The notes under the pieces were generated by a model, which was given only the letters and a program-made list of their open reading frames with translations, was not told the DNA's origin and did not search any database. This document shows, one piece after another, positions 26,891 through 36,598 of a stretch of DNA of 64,000 nt (positions are counted from its first letter, which is position 1; every line of letters starts with the position of its first letter). Location of the stretch: NCBI RefSeq assembly GCF_023805295.1, contig NZ_JAMSHT010000001.1:1860001-1924000 (forward strand). The letters are read 5' to 3'. The stretch comes from Sphingomicrobium sediminis. Lineage in GTDB: Bacteria > Pseudomonadota > Alphaproteobacteria > Sphingomonadales > Sphingomonadaceae. Position numbers and translations under genes: made by a program.

Positions 26891-27969
26891 GCGCCCACTC
26901 CTGCCGAGAGGGTCGGGGTATCGAGCATGCCGAATCCGTAATGTTTGAGCCAGCGAAGGTCGCCGTCGAAGAAGGCGCGAAGATCGTCCATGCCATATTT
27001 GAGCATGGCGAGGCGGTCGATGCCGCAGCCGAAGGCGAAGCCCTGCCATTCATTGGGGTCGAGCCCGCAATTCTCGATGACCTTGGGGTGGACCATGCCA
27101 CTGCCCAGCACTTCCATCCAGCCTTCGCTGCCCCCGACGACGCGGCGGCCTTTCTCTTCGGACCAGCCGACATCGACCTCGGCCGACGGCTCGGTGAAGG
27201 GGAAGTAGCTGGGGCGCAGGCGCAGCACGACATCGTCGCGCTCGAAGAAGGCCTTGAGGAAGGTTTCCAGCGTCCATTTGAGATGCCCCAAGTGGATGCC
27301 CTTGTCGATGACGAGGCCCTCGATCTGGTGGAACATCGGCGTGTGGGTCGCATCGGAATCGGAGCGATAGACGCGGCCGGGTGCGATGATCCGGATGGGC
27401 GGCTTGTCGCGCATCATCGTGCGAATCTGCACCGGCGAGGTGTGGGTGCGCAGCACGGGCGGGGCTTCGTCGCCTTCGGCAGCGACGTAGAAGGTGTCCT
27501 GCATGGCGCGCGCGGGGTGCGCTTCGGGAATGTTGAGCGCACCGAAATTGTGCCAGTCATCCTCGATCTCGGGACCTTCGGCGACGGCGAAGCCGAGGTC
27601 GGCGAAAATTTCCGCGAGCTCGTCCATCACCTGGCTTACCGGATGCACGCTGCCCGGCGGGGTCGTGTCGACGGGGAGCGAGAGATCCTGCCGCTCGGTG
27701 GCGAGCCGGGCTTCGAGGGCCTCGCGCTCCAACTCGTCCTTGCGGGCCTCGATCGCGTCCTGAACGCTTTGGCGCGCCGACTGGATCTTGGGCCCCTCGA
27801 CCTTTCGCGTCTCGGGGTCCATCTTGCCCAGCGTCTTAAGGAGCGAGGTGATCTCGCCCGACTTGCCCAAAGCAGCGACGCGCAGCGCGTCCAGTGCGGC
27901 AAGGTCGGCAGCTTGGGCGATTTCGCCCGTGTAGCGTTGTTGTAGTTCAGAGGGTGTAGCCATGGACAT
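26887..27969 (-). CDS. pheS: Phenylalanyl-tRNA synthetase alpha subunit
   Basis: 360 residues. The N-terminal coiled coil (residues 5-85) precedes the class II catalytic core with motif 2 ([19 protein letters not shown]) and motif 3 ([17 protein letters not shown]). It forms an alpha2-beta2 enzyme with PheT. The start could be either of two in-frame ATG codons (27969 or 27963). It is on the same strand as the distant rpmI-rplT pair, from which it is separated by the glyoxylate module. Confidence 0.97.
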   Translation of the reverse strand: MSMATPSELQQRYTGEIAQAADLAALDALRVAALGKSGEITSLLKTLGKMDPETRKVEGPKIQSARQSVQDAIEARKDELEREALEARLATERQDLSLPVDTTPPGSVHPVSQVMDELAEIFADLGFAVAEGPEIEDDWHNFGALNIPEAHPARAMQDTFYVAAEGDEAPPVLRTHTSPVQIRTMMRDKPPIRIIAPGRVYRSDSDATHTPMFHQIEGLVIDKGIHLGHLKWTLETFLKAFFERDDVVLRLRPSYFPFTEPSAEVDVGWSEEKGRRVVGGSEGWMEVLGSGMVHPKVIENCGLDPNEWQGFAFGCGIDRLAMLKYGMDDLRAFFDGDLRWLKHYGFGMLDTPTLSAGVGA

Positions 27970-28012
27970 GCGCTAAACCGACTAAGCCACGAAAATGCAA
28001 GGAGAGACATGG

Positions 28013-28918
28013 ATGCATTGGCCTGAATTGAGCGCGGAAAAGGACGGGGAGACCTTCGCCAAGCTGCATCTTGTCAGCCAGATGCTGGGCAAGATGAAGG
28101 TCGCGCACAGCCCATGGGTCAATCATGGCTGGCATATCGCGCTGCAGCCCGTGCCCGAGGGGCTGGCCACCCTGCCGATCACCGCCGACGGTCGCCGCTT
28201 TACGCTGACGCTCGATCTGTGCCGCCATGCGACGGTGCTGCAGACTGACAATGGCACACGCGACGACGTGTCGCTGCATTCTGGGACGATCGCCGACCAT
28301 CACCGCGCGCTCGTGCGCATGCTCGATCGCCACGGCCTGCCGAGCAAATTTCATGGGACGCCCAACGAGGTCGAGAATCCGGTGCCATTCGCCAAGGATG
28401 ATGCGCCGCGCGGCTATGAGGAGGATTCGGCGATGCGGCTCCGACAGGCTCTGTCGGCGATGCTGCCCGTTTTCGACCATTATCGTGCCGGCTTTGCGGG
28501 CAAGTCCTCGCCGGTCCATTTCTTCTGGGGCAGTTTCGACCTGGCCGTGACGCGCTTTTCGGGCCGCGATGCGCCCGAACATCCGGGGGGCCTTCCCAAC
28601 CTGCCCGACAGCATCACGCGCGAGGCCTATAGCCATGAGGTGGCCAGTGCGGGCTTCTGGGCCGGCGGCGTCGTGCCGGCCGATCCCATTTTCTATGCCT
28701 ACGCCTATCCCGAACCAAAAGGGTATCGCGGCGAAGAGCTGAGCCATGGCGGCTGGTCGGACGAATTGTCCGAATGGGTGCTGTCCTATGACGAGGTGCG
28801 GCAGGCCGACGACCCGGCCAAGATGCTCGGCACCTTCCTGGAAGAAACGTATCGCGTCGCCGCGCGAACGGCGCAGTGGGATCGCGACGCGCTCGAGCGG
28901 GTCCCGGTCCGGCCCTAG
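28013..28918 (+). CDS. DUF5996 family protein
   Basis: 301 residues. WPELSAEKDGETFAKLHL opens the protein and HFFWGSFDLAVTRFSGRDAP near residue 160 is a family landmark; HGGWSDELSEWVL and EETYRVAARTAQWD close it. Its function is not known. The start is placed at the ATG that follows AAGGAGAG, six bases before it. The TAG stop shares CTAG (28915-28918) with the convergent regulator gene. Confidence 0.78.
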   Translation: MHWPELSAEKDGETFAKLHLVSQMLGKMKVAHSPWVNHGWHIALQPVPEGLATLPITADGRRFTLTLDLCRHATVLQTDNGTRDDVSLHSGTIADHHRALVRMLDRHGLPSKFHGTPNEVENPVPFAKDDAPRGYEEDSAMRLRQALSAMLPVFDHYRAGFAGKSSPVHFFWGSFDLAVTRFSGRDAPEHPGGLPNLPDSITREAYSHEVASAGFWAGGVVPADPIFYAYAYPEPKGYRGEELSHGGWSDELSEWVLSYDEVRQADDPAKMLGTFLEETYRVAARTAQWDRDALERVPVRP

Positions 28919-30327
28919 CTGCCAATGAACGGATAGGGCGAGATCGTCTTGCGATTTTCGTCGATGGCCAATTGGTGTCCTGCCGGCGGCGTGGCGCGAT
29001 AGGCGCAGTCGAGGCGGGGACAGATCGCGCAGGCGGGGCCCACCGGCGTCGCACTGCCTCCTTTGAGGTCGATCCCGTTGGCATAGGCAAGGCGCGGCGC
29101 GTGGCGGACATGACAGCCGATTCCGACGGCGAGCAGGTGATCGTCGGTAAGCGTGGGACGGATGGGTCGCCCGATCGTGCGGCAGATGGTGAGGTAACGT
29201 TCGCCGTCTGGAGTTTCGATCAGCTGGCTGATCGTCTTGCCCGGCGTCTGGAAAGCGAGGTGGAGGTGCCAGCGTGGGCACGTGCCACCATAATGGGAGA
29301 AGGGAAAACTCTCGCCCGCATAGCGCTTCGATATATTCCCTGCCGGATCGACACGGAGCATGAAGAAAGGCACGCCATGCGCGCCAGCCCGACCCATCGT
29401 CGTGAGGCGGTGCGCGACCTGTTCGACATTGACGTTGAAACGCCCGCATAGCGCGTCGAGCGAGTAGCCGGTGCCTTCAGCAGCTTCGAGAAAGCGGCCA
29501 TAGGGCATCAGGATGGCGCCTGCGGCATAGTTGGCGAGGCTCATCGACAAGAGTTTGGCGATGCCCTCGTCGGGCGGCGCTGCATCGGCGACGAGCTTGG
29601 AGATCATGCCATCGAATTCGAGTAGCGAAAGCTGGTAGGCCAGCCCGAAGGCACGGTTCTCCGGGCGCAGGAGGCTGTTGAGAAACAGCGTCCGTCGCGA
29701 AGGGTCGAATGCCTGAGTCGCGCCGCCCAGCTCCTCGCTGGTGGCCATCTTCACATCGACACCAAAGCCTTCGCGCAGGCGTTGGCGCAGGCTGTCCATC
29801 ATCGATAGCGGATTCGCCAGCGCGCCGCCTACCAGTTCTGCGGCATCCTCCAGTTCGGGAAAATGATTGCGCTGCGACTGGATATAGTCGCGCACCCAAG
29901 TCTCGGGCGTGATGAGCGAGCGCGGGTCGGACTGGTCGGTCGGCGCTGCGCGCCGCGCCTGTTCGGTGAGCGCGGTATAGAGCCGTCCGATCGCCTCGGC
30001 GATTCCCGGCGTATGGTCGGCCAGATCCATGATGTCCTGACGCCCGATATTGAGATCGTTGAACATCGCGTCCGAAAAAATCTCGCCCAGTTGGTCGGGT
30101 CCGGCCAGCTCGCCGCCCTCGGCTGCGAATTGCTTCACATTGATGTCGAAGGCTTCGGCAAGGCGCAGCAGGACAGTTGCAGTAACGGGTCGCTGGTTAC
30201 GCTCCAGGTGATTGAGATAGCTTGCGGAAATGCCGAGCTGCGCGGCCATGTCGGTCTGCTTGAGGCCGAGATCGCGGCGGAGGCGCTTCAAGCGTGCGCC
30301 TAGGAAGAGCTTGCGGGCCGGTTTCAT
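28915..30327 (-). CDS. XRE-family fatty-acid/glyoxylate regulator (RamB/ScfR-like)
   Basis: 470 residues. The N-terminal HTH (LGLKQTDMAAQLGISASYL, about residues 18-36) is XRE-type. The middle has an ImmA/IrrE-like (DUF955) region without a metal HExxH, and the C-terminal DUF2083 domain has clustered cysteines (GTCPRWHL, CHVRHAP, CAICPRLDC) that could bind a metal or cluster. RamB-type regulators in other bacteria act on acetate and glyoxylate genes. The divergent aceA makes that the best guess here. ATG 30327 is chosen over the longer frame. Confidence 0.83.
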   Translation of the reverse strand: MKPARKLFLGARLKRLRRDLGLKQTDMAAQLGISASYLNHLERNQRPVTATVLLRLAEAFDINVKQFAAEGGELAGPDQLGEIFSDAMFNDLNIGRQDIMDLADHTPGIAEAIGRLYTALTEQARRAAPTDQSDPRSLITPETWVRDYIQSQRNHFPELEDAAELVGGALANPLSMMDSLRQRLREGFGVDVKMATSEELGGATQAFDPSRRTLFLNSLLRPENRAFGLAYQLSLLEFDGMISKLVADAAPPDEGIAKLLSMSLANYAAGAILMPYGRFLEAAEGTGYSLDALCGRFNVNVEQVAHRLTTMGRAGAHGVPFFMLRVDPAGNISKRYAGESFPFSHYGGTCPRWHLHLAFQTPGKTISQLIETPDGERYLTICRTIGRPIRPTLTDDHLLAVGIGCHVRHAPRLAYANGIDLKGGSATPVGPACAICPRLDCAYRATPPAGHQLAIDENRKTISPYPFIGS

Positions 30328-30455
30328 AATGAAATTTGTGCGCGCTTTTACAACTTGCACAAGTCAATTCTTGTCAACTTTGCTCTTTTCGCTGGTGCAA
30401 CATTGGATTTTTCCCGGTTTCCTGCCGCTATCCAGTATCTGCAAGAGGTGATGAC
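30328..30455. promoter_or_regulatory. Divergent regulator/aceA intergenic region with near-palindromes
   Basis: The 128-base gap between the regulator and aceA is locally AT-rich. ACTTGCACAAGT (30353-30364) is an inverted repeat with arms ACTTG/CAAGT around CA. The related text TTCTTGTCAACTTTGC follows at 30368-30383. These are candidate operators for the divergent RamB/ScfR-type protein. Exact binding sites are inferred. AAGAGG precedes the aceA start. Confidence 0.5.
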
Positions 30456-31733
30456 ATGGTTGAAATCAAGGATTTGGTGGCCGCTCCGGAGGGGCGTTTC
30501 GATGGAATTACGCGGCCCTATGACGCTCAAACCGTAGCGAAATTGCGCGGTTCGTTCGTACCCGATTGTTCGCTCGCGCGGCGCGGTGCCTTGAAGCTCT
30601 GGGAGCGCCTCAACAGCGATCCTGCACCGGTGCGAGCCTTGGGGGCCGTGACCGGCAATCAGGCGATGCAGATGGTGCGCGGCGGGCTCGAGGCGATCTA
30701 CCTGTCCGGTTGGCAGGTCGCTGCCGACGCGAACGTTGCCGGCGCCATGTATCCCGACCAGTCGCTCTACCCCGCCAATTCGGGACCCGAACTGGCGCGC
30801 AAGATCAACAAGACGCTGCAGCGCGCCGACCAGGTCGAACATGCCGAGGGCGGCGCGCAGCGCGACTGGTTCGCCCCCATCGTCGCCGATGCCGAAGCCG
30901 GTTTCGGTGGCCCCCTGAACTGCTTCGAGATCATGAAGGGTTATATCGAGGCGGGCGCCGCCGGCGTACATTTCGAGGACCAGCTCGCGAGCGAGAAGAA
31001 ATGCGGCCATCTGGGCGGCAAGGTGCTGATCCCGACGCAGGCGGCGGTGCGCAATCTAAATGCAGCGCGGTTGGCGGCGGACGTCATGGGCGTGCCGACG
31101 CTGATCGTCGCGCGAACCGATGCCGAGAGCGCCAAGCTCATCACTTCGGATATCGACGAACGCGATCGCCAGTTCCTTTCCGGCGAACGCACACCGGAAG
31201 GCTTCTTCCGTTTGAAGGATGGCACGGGCCTCGATCATTGCATCGCACGCGGCCTTGCCTTTGCCGAGCATGCTGACCTCTTGTGGTGGGAGACCAGTCA
31301 CCCGAACCTCGAGGAAGCGCGCATCTTCGCCGAGGCGATTCACGAAAAGTATCCTGGCAAACTGCTCGCCTACAATTGCTCCCCAAGCTTCAACTGGGCG
31401 GCAAAGCTCGACCCGGACACGATCGCCAGGTTCCAGGAGGAACTGGGCAAGATGGGCTACAAATTCCAGTTCGTGACGCTTGCCGGTTTCCATGCTCTCA
31501 ATCACGGCATGTTTGAGCTGGCCCGTGGCTACAAGGCGCGCGGCATGGCGGCCTATTCCGAACTGCAGCAGGCCGAATTTGCCAGCGAGAAGGACGGCTA
31601 TACCGCCACGCGCCACCAGCGCGAGGTCGGTACCGGCTATTTCGACGCGGTCACCAATGCGTTGTCGGCTGGGCAGGCCTCGACCACCGCGCTCAAGGAC
31701 TCCACCGAAGAAGACCAGTTCGCCACTGCGTAA
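30456..31733 (+). CDS. aceA: Isocitrate lyase
   Basis: 425 residues. It splits isocitrate to glyoxylate and succinate. The catalytic loop [17 protein letters not shown] is near residue 177, and the earlier [21 protein letters not shown] and [15 protein letters not shown] are conserved. The ATG at 30456 follows GAGGTG by a few bases; ATG 30451 is out of frame. It heads an operon aceA - small gene - aceB, with 11 bases before the next gene. Confidence 0.97.
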   Translation: MVEIKDLVAAPEGRFDGITRPYDAQTVAKLRGSFVPDCSLARRGALKLWERLNSDPAPVRALGAVTGNQAMQMVRGGLEAIYLSGWQVAADANVAGAMYPDQSLYPANSGPELARKINKTLQRADQVEHAEGGAQRDWFAPIVADAEAGFGGPLNCFEIMKGYIEAGAAGVHFEDQLASEKKCGHLGGKVLIPTQAAVRNLNAARLAADVMGVPTLIVARTDAESAKLITSDIDERDRQFLSGERTPEGFFRLKDGTGLDHCIARGLAFAEHADLLWWETSHPNLEEARIFAEAIHEKYPGKLLAYNCSPSFNWAAKLDPDTIARFQEELGKMGYKFQFVTLAGFHALNHGMFELARGYKARGMAAYSELQQAEFASEKDGYTATRHQREVGTGYFDAVTNALSAGQASTTALKDSTEEDQFATA

Positions 31734-31744
31734 GGAGAAAGAGA

Positions 31745-31957
31745 ATGACGAGACAGCTCTATTGGGTCGTCGGCGGTGACTATGCCGACACGGAATTCAC
31801 GCAGATGGTGCCGGGCACCGAAAAAGTGCTGGGGCCCTTTGCCGACGAGATGAAGGCGCGCAAGGCGTGGACGCAGATGACTTTTAACGACCGTACCTGC
31901 CGCAACGCGACGCGGCGCTACGTTATCGCCAGCGGCACGACGGTGCTGGCCGCATGA
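31745..31957 (+). CDS. DUF4170-like small protein in the glyoxylate operon
   Basis: 70 residues. MTRQLYWVVGGDYADTEFTQM and a later ATRRYVIASG resemble the alphaproteobacterial DUF4170 proteins. AAGGAGAAAGAG gives a strong ribosome-binding site, and the stop overlaps the aceB start as ATGA. No motif suggests a chemical role. Its placement between aceA and aceB suggests it serves glyoxylate metabolism, which is inference only. Confidence 0.72.
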   Translation: MTRQLYWVVGGDYADTEFTQMVPGTEKVLGPFADEMKARKAWTQMTFNDRTCRNATRRYVIASGTTVLAA

Positions 31958-33531
31958 GCACGGTACTGGAAAAGCCGCGCGCCATCGCGCGTCCATCCGG
32001 TGTCGAGGGTGCCGCAGGCATCCTCACGCCGTCCGCCCTCGACCTCGTCGCCGAGCTGCATGAGCGGTTCGATGCTCGCCGGCGCGAATTGCTTGCGGCC
32101 CGTATGGCGCGGCAGGAGCGCTACAATCTTGGCGAGCGACCCGACTTCCGCGCCGACACCACCGCGATCCGCGAGGCGGATTGGAAGGTCGGCGACATCC
32201 CGCCCGATCTGCTTGACCGCAAGGTAGAGATTACGGGCCCGACCAATGCCAAGATGGTGATCAATGCGCTCAATTCGGGTGCGCGCGTTTTCATGGCCGA
32301 TTTCGAGGATGCGACGGCACCGGCCTGGGACGAGCTCGTCGCGGGCCAGCGCAACCTCCACGACTATTGGCGGGGCGATCTTGCCTTCGATGATCCCAAA
32401 TCGGGCAAGTCCTATCGCGTCGGTTCCGACCCGGCGGTGCTGATCGCGCGGGTGCGCGGGCTGCACCTGAAGGAGGTTCATGTCACCGTCGACGGGACGG
32501 CGGTTGCGGGCGCTTTCTTCGATGCCGCGCTCTACCTTTGCCACAACGCGCATGCGGCGCTGGCACGGGGTAGCGGACCCTATCTCTATCTCCCCAAACT
32601 GGAGACGATGGAGGAAGCGGCGCTGTGGAGCGATGTCATCGAACTGATCGAGGACCGGCTCAACCTCAAGCGCGGAACGATCAAGGTGACAGTGCTGATC
32701 GAAACGATCGACGCGGCCTTCCAGATGGACGAGATCCTTCATGCGCTGAAAGCCAATATCGTCGGCCTTAATTGCGGGCGCTGGGACTATATCTTCTCCT
32801 TCATCAAGCGGCTGGGCCGGACGCAGGAAATGCTCACGCCCGACCGCGGCGCGATGACCATGGATAAGGCGTTCCTTGCCGCCTATGCGGAGCGACTGGT
32901 GGCGACCTGCCATCGCCGCGGCGCCTTCGCGATGGGCGGCATGAGCGCCTTCATCCCCGTGAAGGGCGACGAGGCCGCCAACGCCAATGCCTTTGCCAAG
33001 GTGAAGGCCGACAAGGATCGCGAAGTCTCGATCGGCCATGACGGCAGCTGGGTAGCGCATCCGGGCCTGGTGCCGGTCGCGTTTGAAGCCTTTGAGAAGG
33101 TCGAGGGCAAGAACCAGCTCCATGTCATGCCCGAGACGCTGCCCGATCGCGAGGCATTGCTCGAGCTGCACGAAGGCGCGCGGACCGAGGAAGGCGTGCG
33201 CGACAATATCCGCGTCGCGGTCCAATATGTCGCGGCTTGGCTGGGCGGGCGCGGTGCGGTCCCGCTCTGCAATTTGATGGAAGACGCCGCCACGGCGGAG
33301 ATTGCCCGCGCGCAGCTCTGGCAATGGCTGCGCTACGAGGCGCCTATCTGCGACGAGCGGCACCTGACACGCGACCTGTTCGAACATTGGTTCCAGGAAG
33401 AAATGCTGGCGCTGGGCGACACGCCCCATGTCGCCGAGGCGGGGCGGCTGGTCTACGAATTGGTGACCGCCAAAGCCTTCCCCGAATTCCTGACCCTGCC
33501 GGCATATGAAGAGCTGGTGCGCGTAGCGTAA
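31954..33531 (+). CDS. aceB: Malate synthase A
   Basis: 525 residues, the length of the A form rather than the 720-residue G form. It condenses glyoxylate and acetyl-CoA to malate. TGPTNAKMVINALNSGARVF and MADFEDATAPAWDE (metal and substrate side), then NLKRGTIKVTVLIETIDAAF and MGGMSAFIPVKGDE with further conserved residues, are all present. It is translationally coupled to the small upstream gene and ends before a strong terminator. Confidence 0.97.
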   Translation: MSTVLEKPRAIARPSGVEGAAGILTPSALDLVAELHERFDARRRELLAARMARQERYNLGERPDFRADTTAIREADWKVGDIPPDLLDRKVEITGPTNAKMVINALNSGARVFMADFEDATAPAWDELVAGQRNLHDYWRGDLAFDDPKSGKSYRVGSDPAVLIARVRGLHLKEVHVTVDGTAVAGAFFDAALYLCHNAHAALARGSGPYLYLPKLETMEEAALWSDVIELIEDRLNLKRGTIKVTVLIETIDAAFQMDEILHALKANIVGLNCGRWDYIFSFIKRLGRTQEMLTPDRGAMTMDKAFLAAYAERLVATCHRRGAFAMGGMSAFIPVKGDEAANANAFAKVKADKDREVSIGHDGSWVAHPGLVPVAFEAFEKVEGKNQLHVMPETLPDREALLELHEGARTEEGVRDNIRVAVQYVAAWLGGRGAVPLCNLMEDAATAEIARAQLWQWLRYEAPICDERHLTRDLFEHWFQEEMLALGDTPHVAEAGRLVYELVTAKAFPEFLTLPAYEELVRVA

Positions 33532-33548
33532 GCACCCAGTTCACAAGA

Positions 33549-33588
33549 AAAGGGGCGCCGAGGTTTTCACCCCGGCGCCCCTTTTTTC
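33549..33588. terminator. Bidirectional intrinsic terminator between aceB and rplT
   Basis: AAAAGGGGCGCCG, a loop, then CGGCGCCCC and TTTTTT: the stem is GC-rich (33553-33582) with As on the left and six Ts at 33583-33588. It serves aceB on the plus strand and rplT on the minus strand. It is the clearest terminator in the window. Confidence 0.93.
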
Positions 33589-33611
33589 GACGATTGCTCG
33601 TCGCGCTTGGC

Positions 33612-33980
33612 TTAGGCGGCTTCCTTGGGAAGCGCGGCCTTGGCCTGCTCGACGATCGCCTTGAATGCTTCCGGCTCGTGCATCGCGAGGTCGGCCAGGA
33701 CCTTGCGGTCGAGGTCGATGTTCGCGAGCTTCAGCGCGTGCATGAACTTGCCGTAGGTCAGGCCTTCGGCACGAACCGCAGCGTTGATGCGCTGGATCCA
33801 GAGCGCACGGAAGTTGCGCTTTTTGACCTTGCGGTCGCGATAGGCGTACTGCCCGGCCTTTTCGACGGCCTGACGGGCGATACGGATCGTATTCTTGCGA
33901 CGGCCGTAATAGCCGCGGGCTTCTTTGAGGATCCGCTTATGCTTGGCGCGCGTGGTGACGCCGCGTTTGATGCGAGGCAT
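33612..33980 (-). CDS. rplT: 50S ribosomal protein L20
   Basis: 122 residues. [19 protein letters not shown] and [21 protein letters not shown] are typical. It follows rpmI by 14 bases on the same strand. The gene ends before the bidirectional terminator. Upstream infC is not in the window. Confidence 0.98.
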   Translation of the reverse strand: MPRIKRGVTTRAKHKRILKEARGYYGRRKNTIRIARQAVEKAGQYAYRDRKVKKRNFRALWIQRINAAVRAEGLTYGKFMHALKLANIDLDRKVLADLAMHEPEAFKAIVEQAKAALPKEAA

Positions 33981-33994
33981 GTTCTACTTCTCCC

Positions 33995-34195
33995 TTAGAG
34001 GCCGTACGGCGCCCACTGCTTGAGACGCTTGGCGTCGCAGTCGGGGAGCGTCTTGGTGCCGCGCTGCTGGCGGATATATTTGGCGTTGTGGCTGATCAGG
34101 CGGTGGCGCTTGCCCGCGACACCGTGCTTGACCTTGCCCGAAGCGGTCATCTTGAAGCGTTTCTTGACGCCGCTCTTGGTCTTCATCTTCGGCAT
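33995..34195 (-). CDS. rpmI: 50S ribosomal protein L35
   Basis: 66 residues. [20 protein letters not shown] is the standard N-terminus, and [19 protein letters not shown] follows. The ATG at 34195 is used; the longer frame adds a non-homologous leader. It precedes rplT and follows prs after a 144-base gap in which no gene was seen. Confidence 0.97.
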   Translation of the reverse strand: MPKMKTKSGVKKRFKMTASGKVKHGVAGKRHRLISHNAKYIRQQRGTKTLPDCDAKRLKQWAPYGL

Positions 34196-34339
34196 TTTCG
34201 TCTCCGTTGTAGTCCCGCTTCCGCGAAACGACGATTTCAACCAGCCGCGGCAGCCTTGATGGCCGGACCGGTAGGATTTCCAAGGATTTGGAAGATCAGG
34301 GCGCGCAGATAACGTCGCGCCGCTGATTCTGCAAGGGAT

Positions 34340-35272
34340 TTAGTCGAACAGGCTCGACACGCTCGATTCGTCCGCAATGCGGCTGATCGCTTCGCCGAAC
34401 AGGGGCGCGATGGTGAGCTTGCGGATCTTCTCGTCGTTCTCGAGACCCTCGTGATAGATTGAATCGGTCACGACGACTTCGTTGAGGACGCTGGCCTTGA
34501 TCTTGGCGCCGGCCGCGCCCGACAGCACGCCGTGCGAGCAATAGGCCATGACATCGGTCGCGCCCTGTTCCTTCAAGGCCGCCGCCGCATTGCAGAGCGT
34601 CCCGCCCGAATCGACGATATCGTCGATGAGGATGCAGGCATGGCCCTCGACATCGCCGATAATGTTCATGACTTCGCTTTCGCCGGCGCGCTCGCGGCGC
34701 TTGTCGACGATGGCCAGCGGCGCGTTGTCGAGCCGCTTGGCGAGGCTGCGCGCACGCACCACGCCGCCGACGTCGGGCGACACCACGGCGAGCTTCTTGT
34801 CCGAATAGCGCGCGAGGATATCCGCGGCCATGACCGGCGCGGCCCACAGGTTGTCGGTGGGAATGTCGAAGAAGCCCTGGATCTGGCCGGCATGCAAATC
34901 CATCGTCAGGACGCGGTCGGCACCGGCCTGGGTGATGAGATTGGCGACGAGCTTGGCACTGATCGGCGTGCGCGGGCCGGGTTTGCGGTCCTGGCGCGCA
35001 TAGCCGAAATAGGGGAGCACCGCTGTAATGCGCTTGGCCGAGGCGCGGCGCAGCGCGTCGATCATGATGAGCAATTCCATCATATTGTCGTTGGCCGGAT
35101 AGCTGGTCGACTGGATGACGAACATGTCCTGCCCGCGCACATTTTCGTGGACCTCGACGAAGATTTCCTCGTCGGCGAAGCGCTTGACGCTGGCCTCGAC
35201 GAGCGGGATCTCGAGATAGTCGGCGACGGCCTTGGCGAGCGGCGGGTTGGAGTTGCCGGCGAGCAGTTTCAT
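34340..35272 (-). CDS. prs: Ribose-phosphate pyrophosphokinase
   Basis: 310 residues. It makes PRPP from ribose 5-phosphate and [23 protein letters not shown] is the N-terminal block, [16 protein letters not shown] is the loop, the diagnostic [17 protein letters not shown] follows, and [13 protein letters not shown] is the PRPP signature. ATG 35272 gives the usual [11 protein letters not shown]-terminus; the 12-residue longer frame is not needed. Confidence 0.97.
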   Translation of the reverse strand: MKLLAGNSNPPLAKAVADYLEIPLVEASVKRFADEEIFVEVHENVRGQDMFVIQSTSYPANDNMMELLIMIDALRRASAKRITAVLPYFGYARQDRKPGPRTPISAKLVANLITQAGADRVLTMDLHAGQIQGFFDIPTDNLWAAPVMAADILARYSDKKLAVVSPDVGGVVRARSLAKRLDNAPLAIVDKRRERAGESEVMNIIGDVEGHACILIDDIVDSGGTLCNAAAALKEQGATDVMAYCSHGVLSGAAGAKIKASVLNEVVVTDSIYHEGLENDEKIRKLTIAPLFGEAISRIADESSVSSLFD

Positions 35273-35344
35273 GGTTTCAAGCGCCCCAGAAAGAATTGGT
35301 GAGGCCACCCTTAGCGGGGCCGCGCGGCAAAGGGCAAGGCGGTC

Positions 35345-36526
35345 CTAAAGGCCGAGCTGCGAAAGCGGCCTGCCGACCAATCCTGAGACCAGTCGCGCCT
35401 GGATTTTCTGCACCAGTCCGACGCGCGATACCGGCCCAACGAGCCAGTCGCGCAGCGTCGGCACGAACCAGCCATCGGACTGGTAGACCGGGGTGAGCAG
35501 GTGGCTGAGCAGCTGGTAGAGCCGGACATGGTCCTGCCGCATGAAGACGAAGGCCGACAGCGCATCGGCAAGGTCGCGATGGGTCTCGATGGTCTTGGCC
35601 AGCGCAAAGGCATCGAGCAGCGCCATGTTGGCCCCCTGGCCAAGTTGCGGGCTGGTCGAATGCCAGCTGTCGCCGAGATGCACGACGCCGTCGCCGATGG
35701 GCGAGGCCATGGTGTGGTGGGCGTAGCGGGCGAGCGTGAGACGGTCGAAGCTGCCGACCTGTGCGGCAATGTCTGCCGTCTCCGGCCAGAGCCCAGCCCA
35801 TTGATCGAGCAACGCGGCGACACCGGCGTCGCGCAGGGAAGCCGCTTGGTCGCCGCGCACCGACCAGAAAAACGCGACCTTTTCGCCTTCTTCGCCCGGG
35901 ACCCGGCCTACGGGGAGCAGACCGGCCATCTGCCGTGCTTGCCGATAGCGTTGCGAGAGCGAAGTGCGGCTGGGCATCGCCTCGTGCCAGTCGACCGTCG
36001 CCCAATAAGCGCCATAGGGAAGCGGCGTGTCATCATGTTGCGCAATGGCGGAACGCGCACCGCTGGCGTCGATGACGAGATCGAAGGGGCCGTCCTTTTC
36101 ACCATGCGCAAATTCGACGTGGCGCTGGCTCGCCCCGATGACGCGGCGCGGGAAAGCAAAGTCGATGGCTTCGGCCTGCGCGGCTGTCCACAACAGGTCG
36201 AACAGGGCCGAGCGATGGATGCCGACCGCGTCCGCGCCCTTCGTCATGCGCTCATATTGGACGTCGAGGACGGTGCGCTTGCCCGCCTTGCCGTGGAGCC
36301 GCGTGATCCGGGCGCCTCGGCTGCGTGCCTCGTTTCCGAGGCCCATCGCGTCCAACACGGCCAAGCCAGTGGGCTGCAGCATCAGGCCGGAGCCGGTCGG
36401 GCGCGGAGCGTCGAGCTGGTCGAACAGGTTGACGCGGTGCCCCTGGCGCGCGAGCAGGATGGCGCTGGCGAGCCCGCCGACGCCTGCGCCCGCAATCGCG
36501 AAATGAAGCTGTCCCCCGCCACGCAT
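35345..36526 (-). CDS. FAD-dependent monooxygenase (PHBH-like fold)
   Basis: 393 residues. IAGAGVGGLASAILLARQGH near residue 10 is the FAD-binding GxGxxG motif with acidic FDQ end, the mid-protein DASGARSAI is the DG-type motif, and HLGDSWHSTSPQLGQGANMA is the GD motif. This matches p-hydroxybenzoate hydroxylase-type flavin enzymes, which hydroxylate aromatic or quinone substrates. A UbiH-like or salicylate hydroxylase role is possible; the substrate is not resolved. It is divergent from nadE. Confidence 0.85.
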   Translation of the reverse strand: MRGGGQLHFAIAGAGVGGLASAILLARQGHRVNLFDQLDAPRPTGSGLMLQPTGLAVLDAMGLGNEARSRGARITRLHGKAGKRTVLDVQYERMTKGADAVGIHRSALFDLLWTAAQAEAIDFAFPRRVIGASQRHVEFAHGEKDGPFDLVIDASGARSAIAQHDDTPLPYGAYWATVDWHEAMPSRTSLSQRYRQARQMAGLLPVGRVPGEEGEKVAFFWSVRGDQAASLRDAGVAALLDQWAGLWPETADIAAQVGSFDRLTLARYAHHTMASPIGDGVVHLGDSWHSTSPQLGQGANMALLDAFALAKTIETHRDLADALSAFVFMRQDHVRLYQLLSHLLTPVYQSDGWFVPTLRDWLVGPVSRVGLVQKIQARLVSGLVGRPLSQLGL

Positions 36527-36598
36527 ACGCCCTTCGCATAGGCGCTCGCCCGCGCAGCGTCCACTTGCCCTTGTCGTGGGCTCGTCTAAAGCGAGGCC

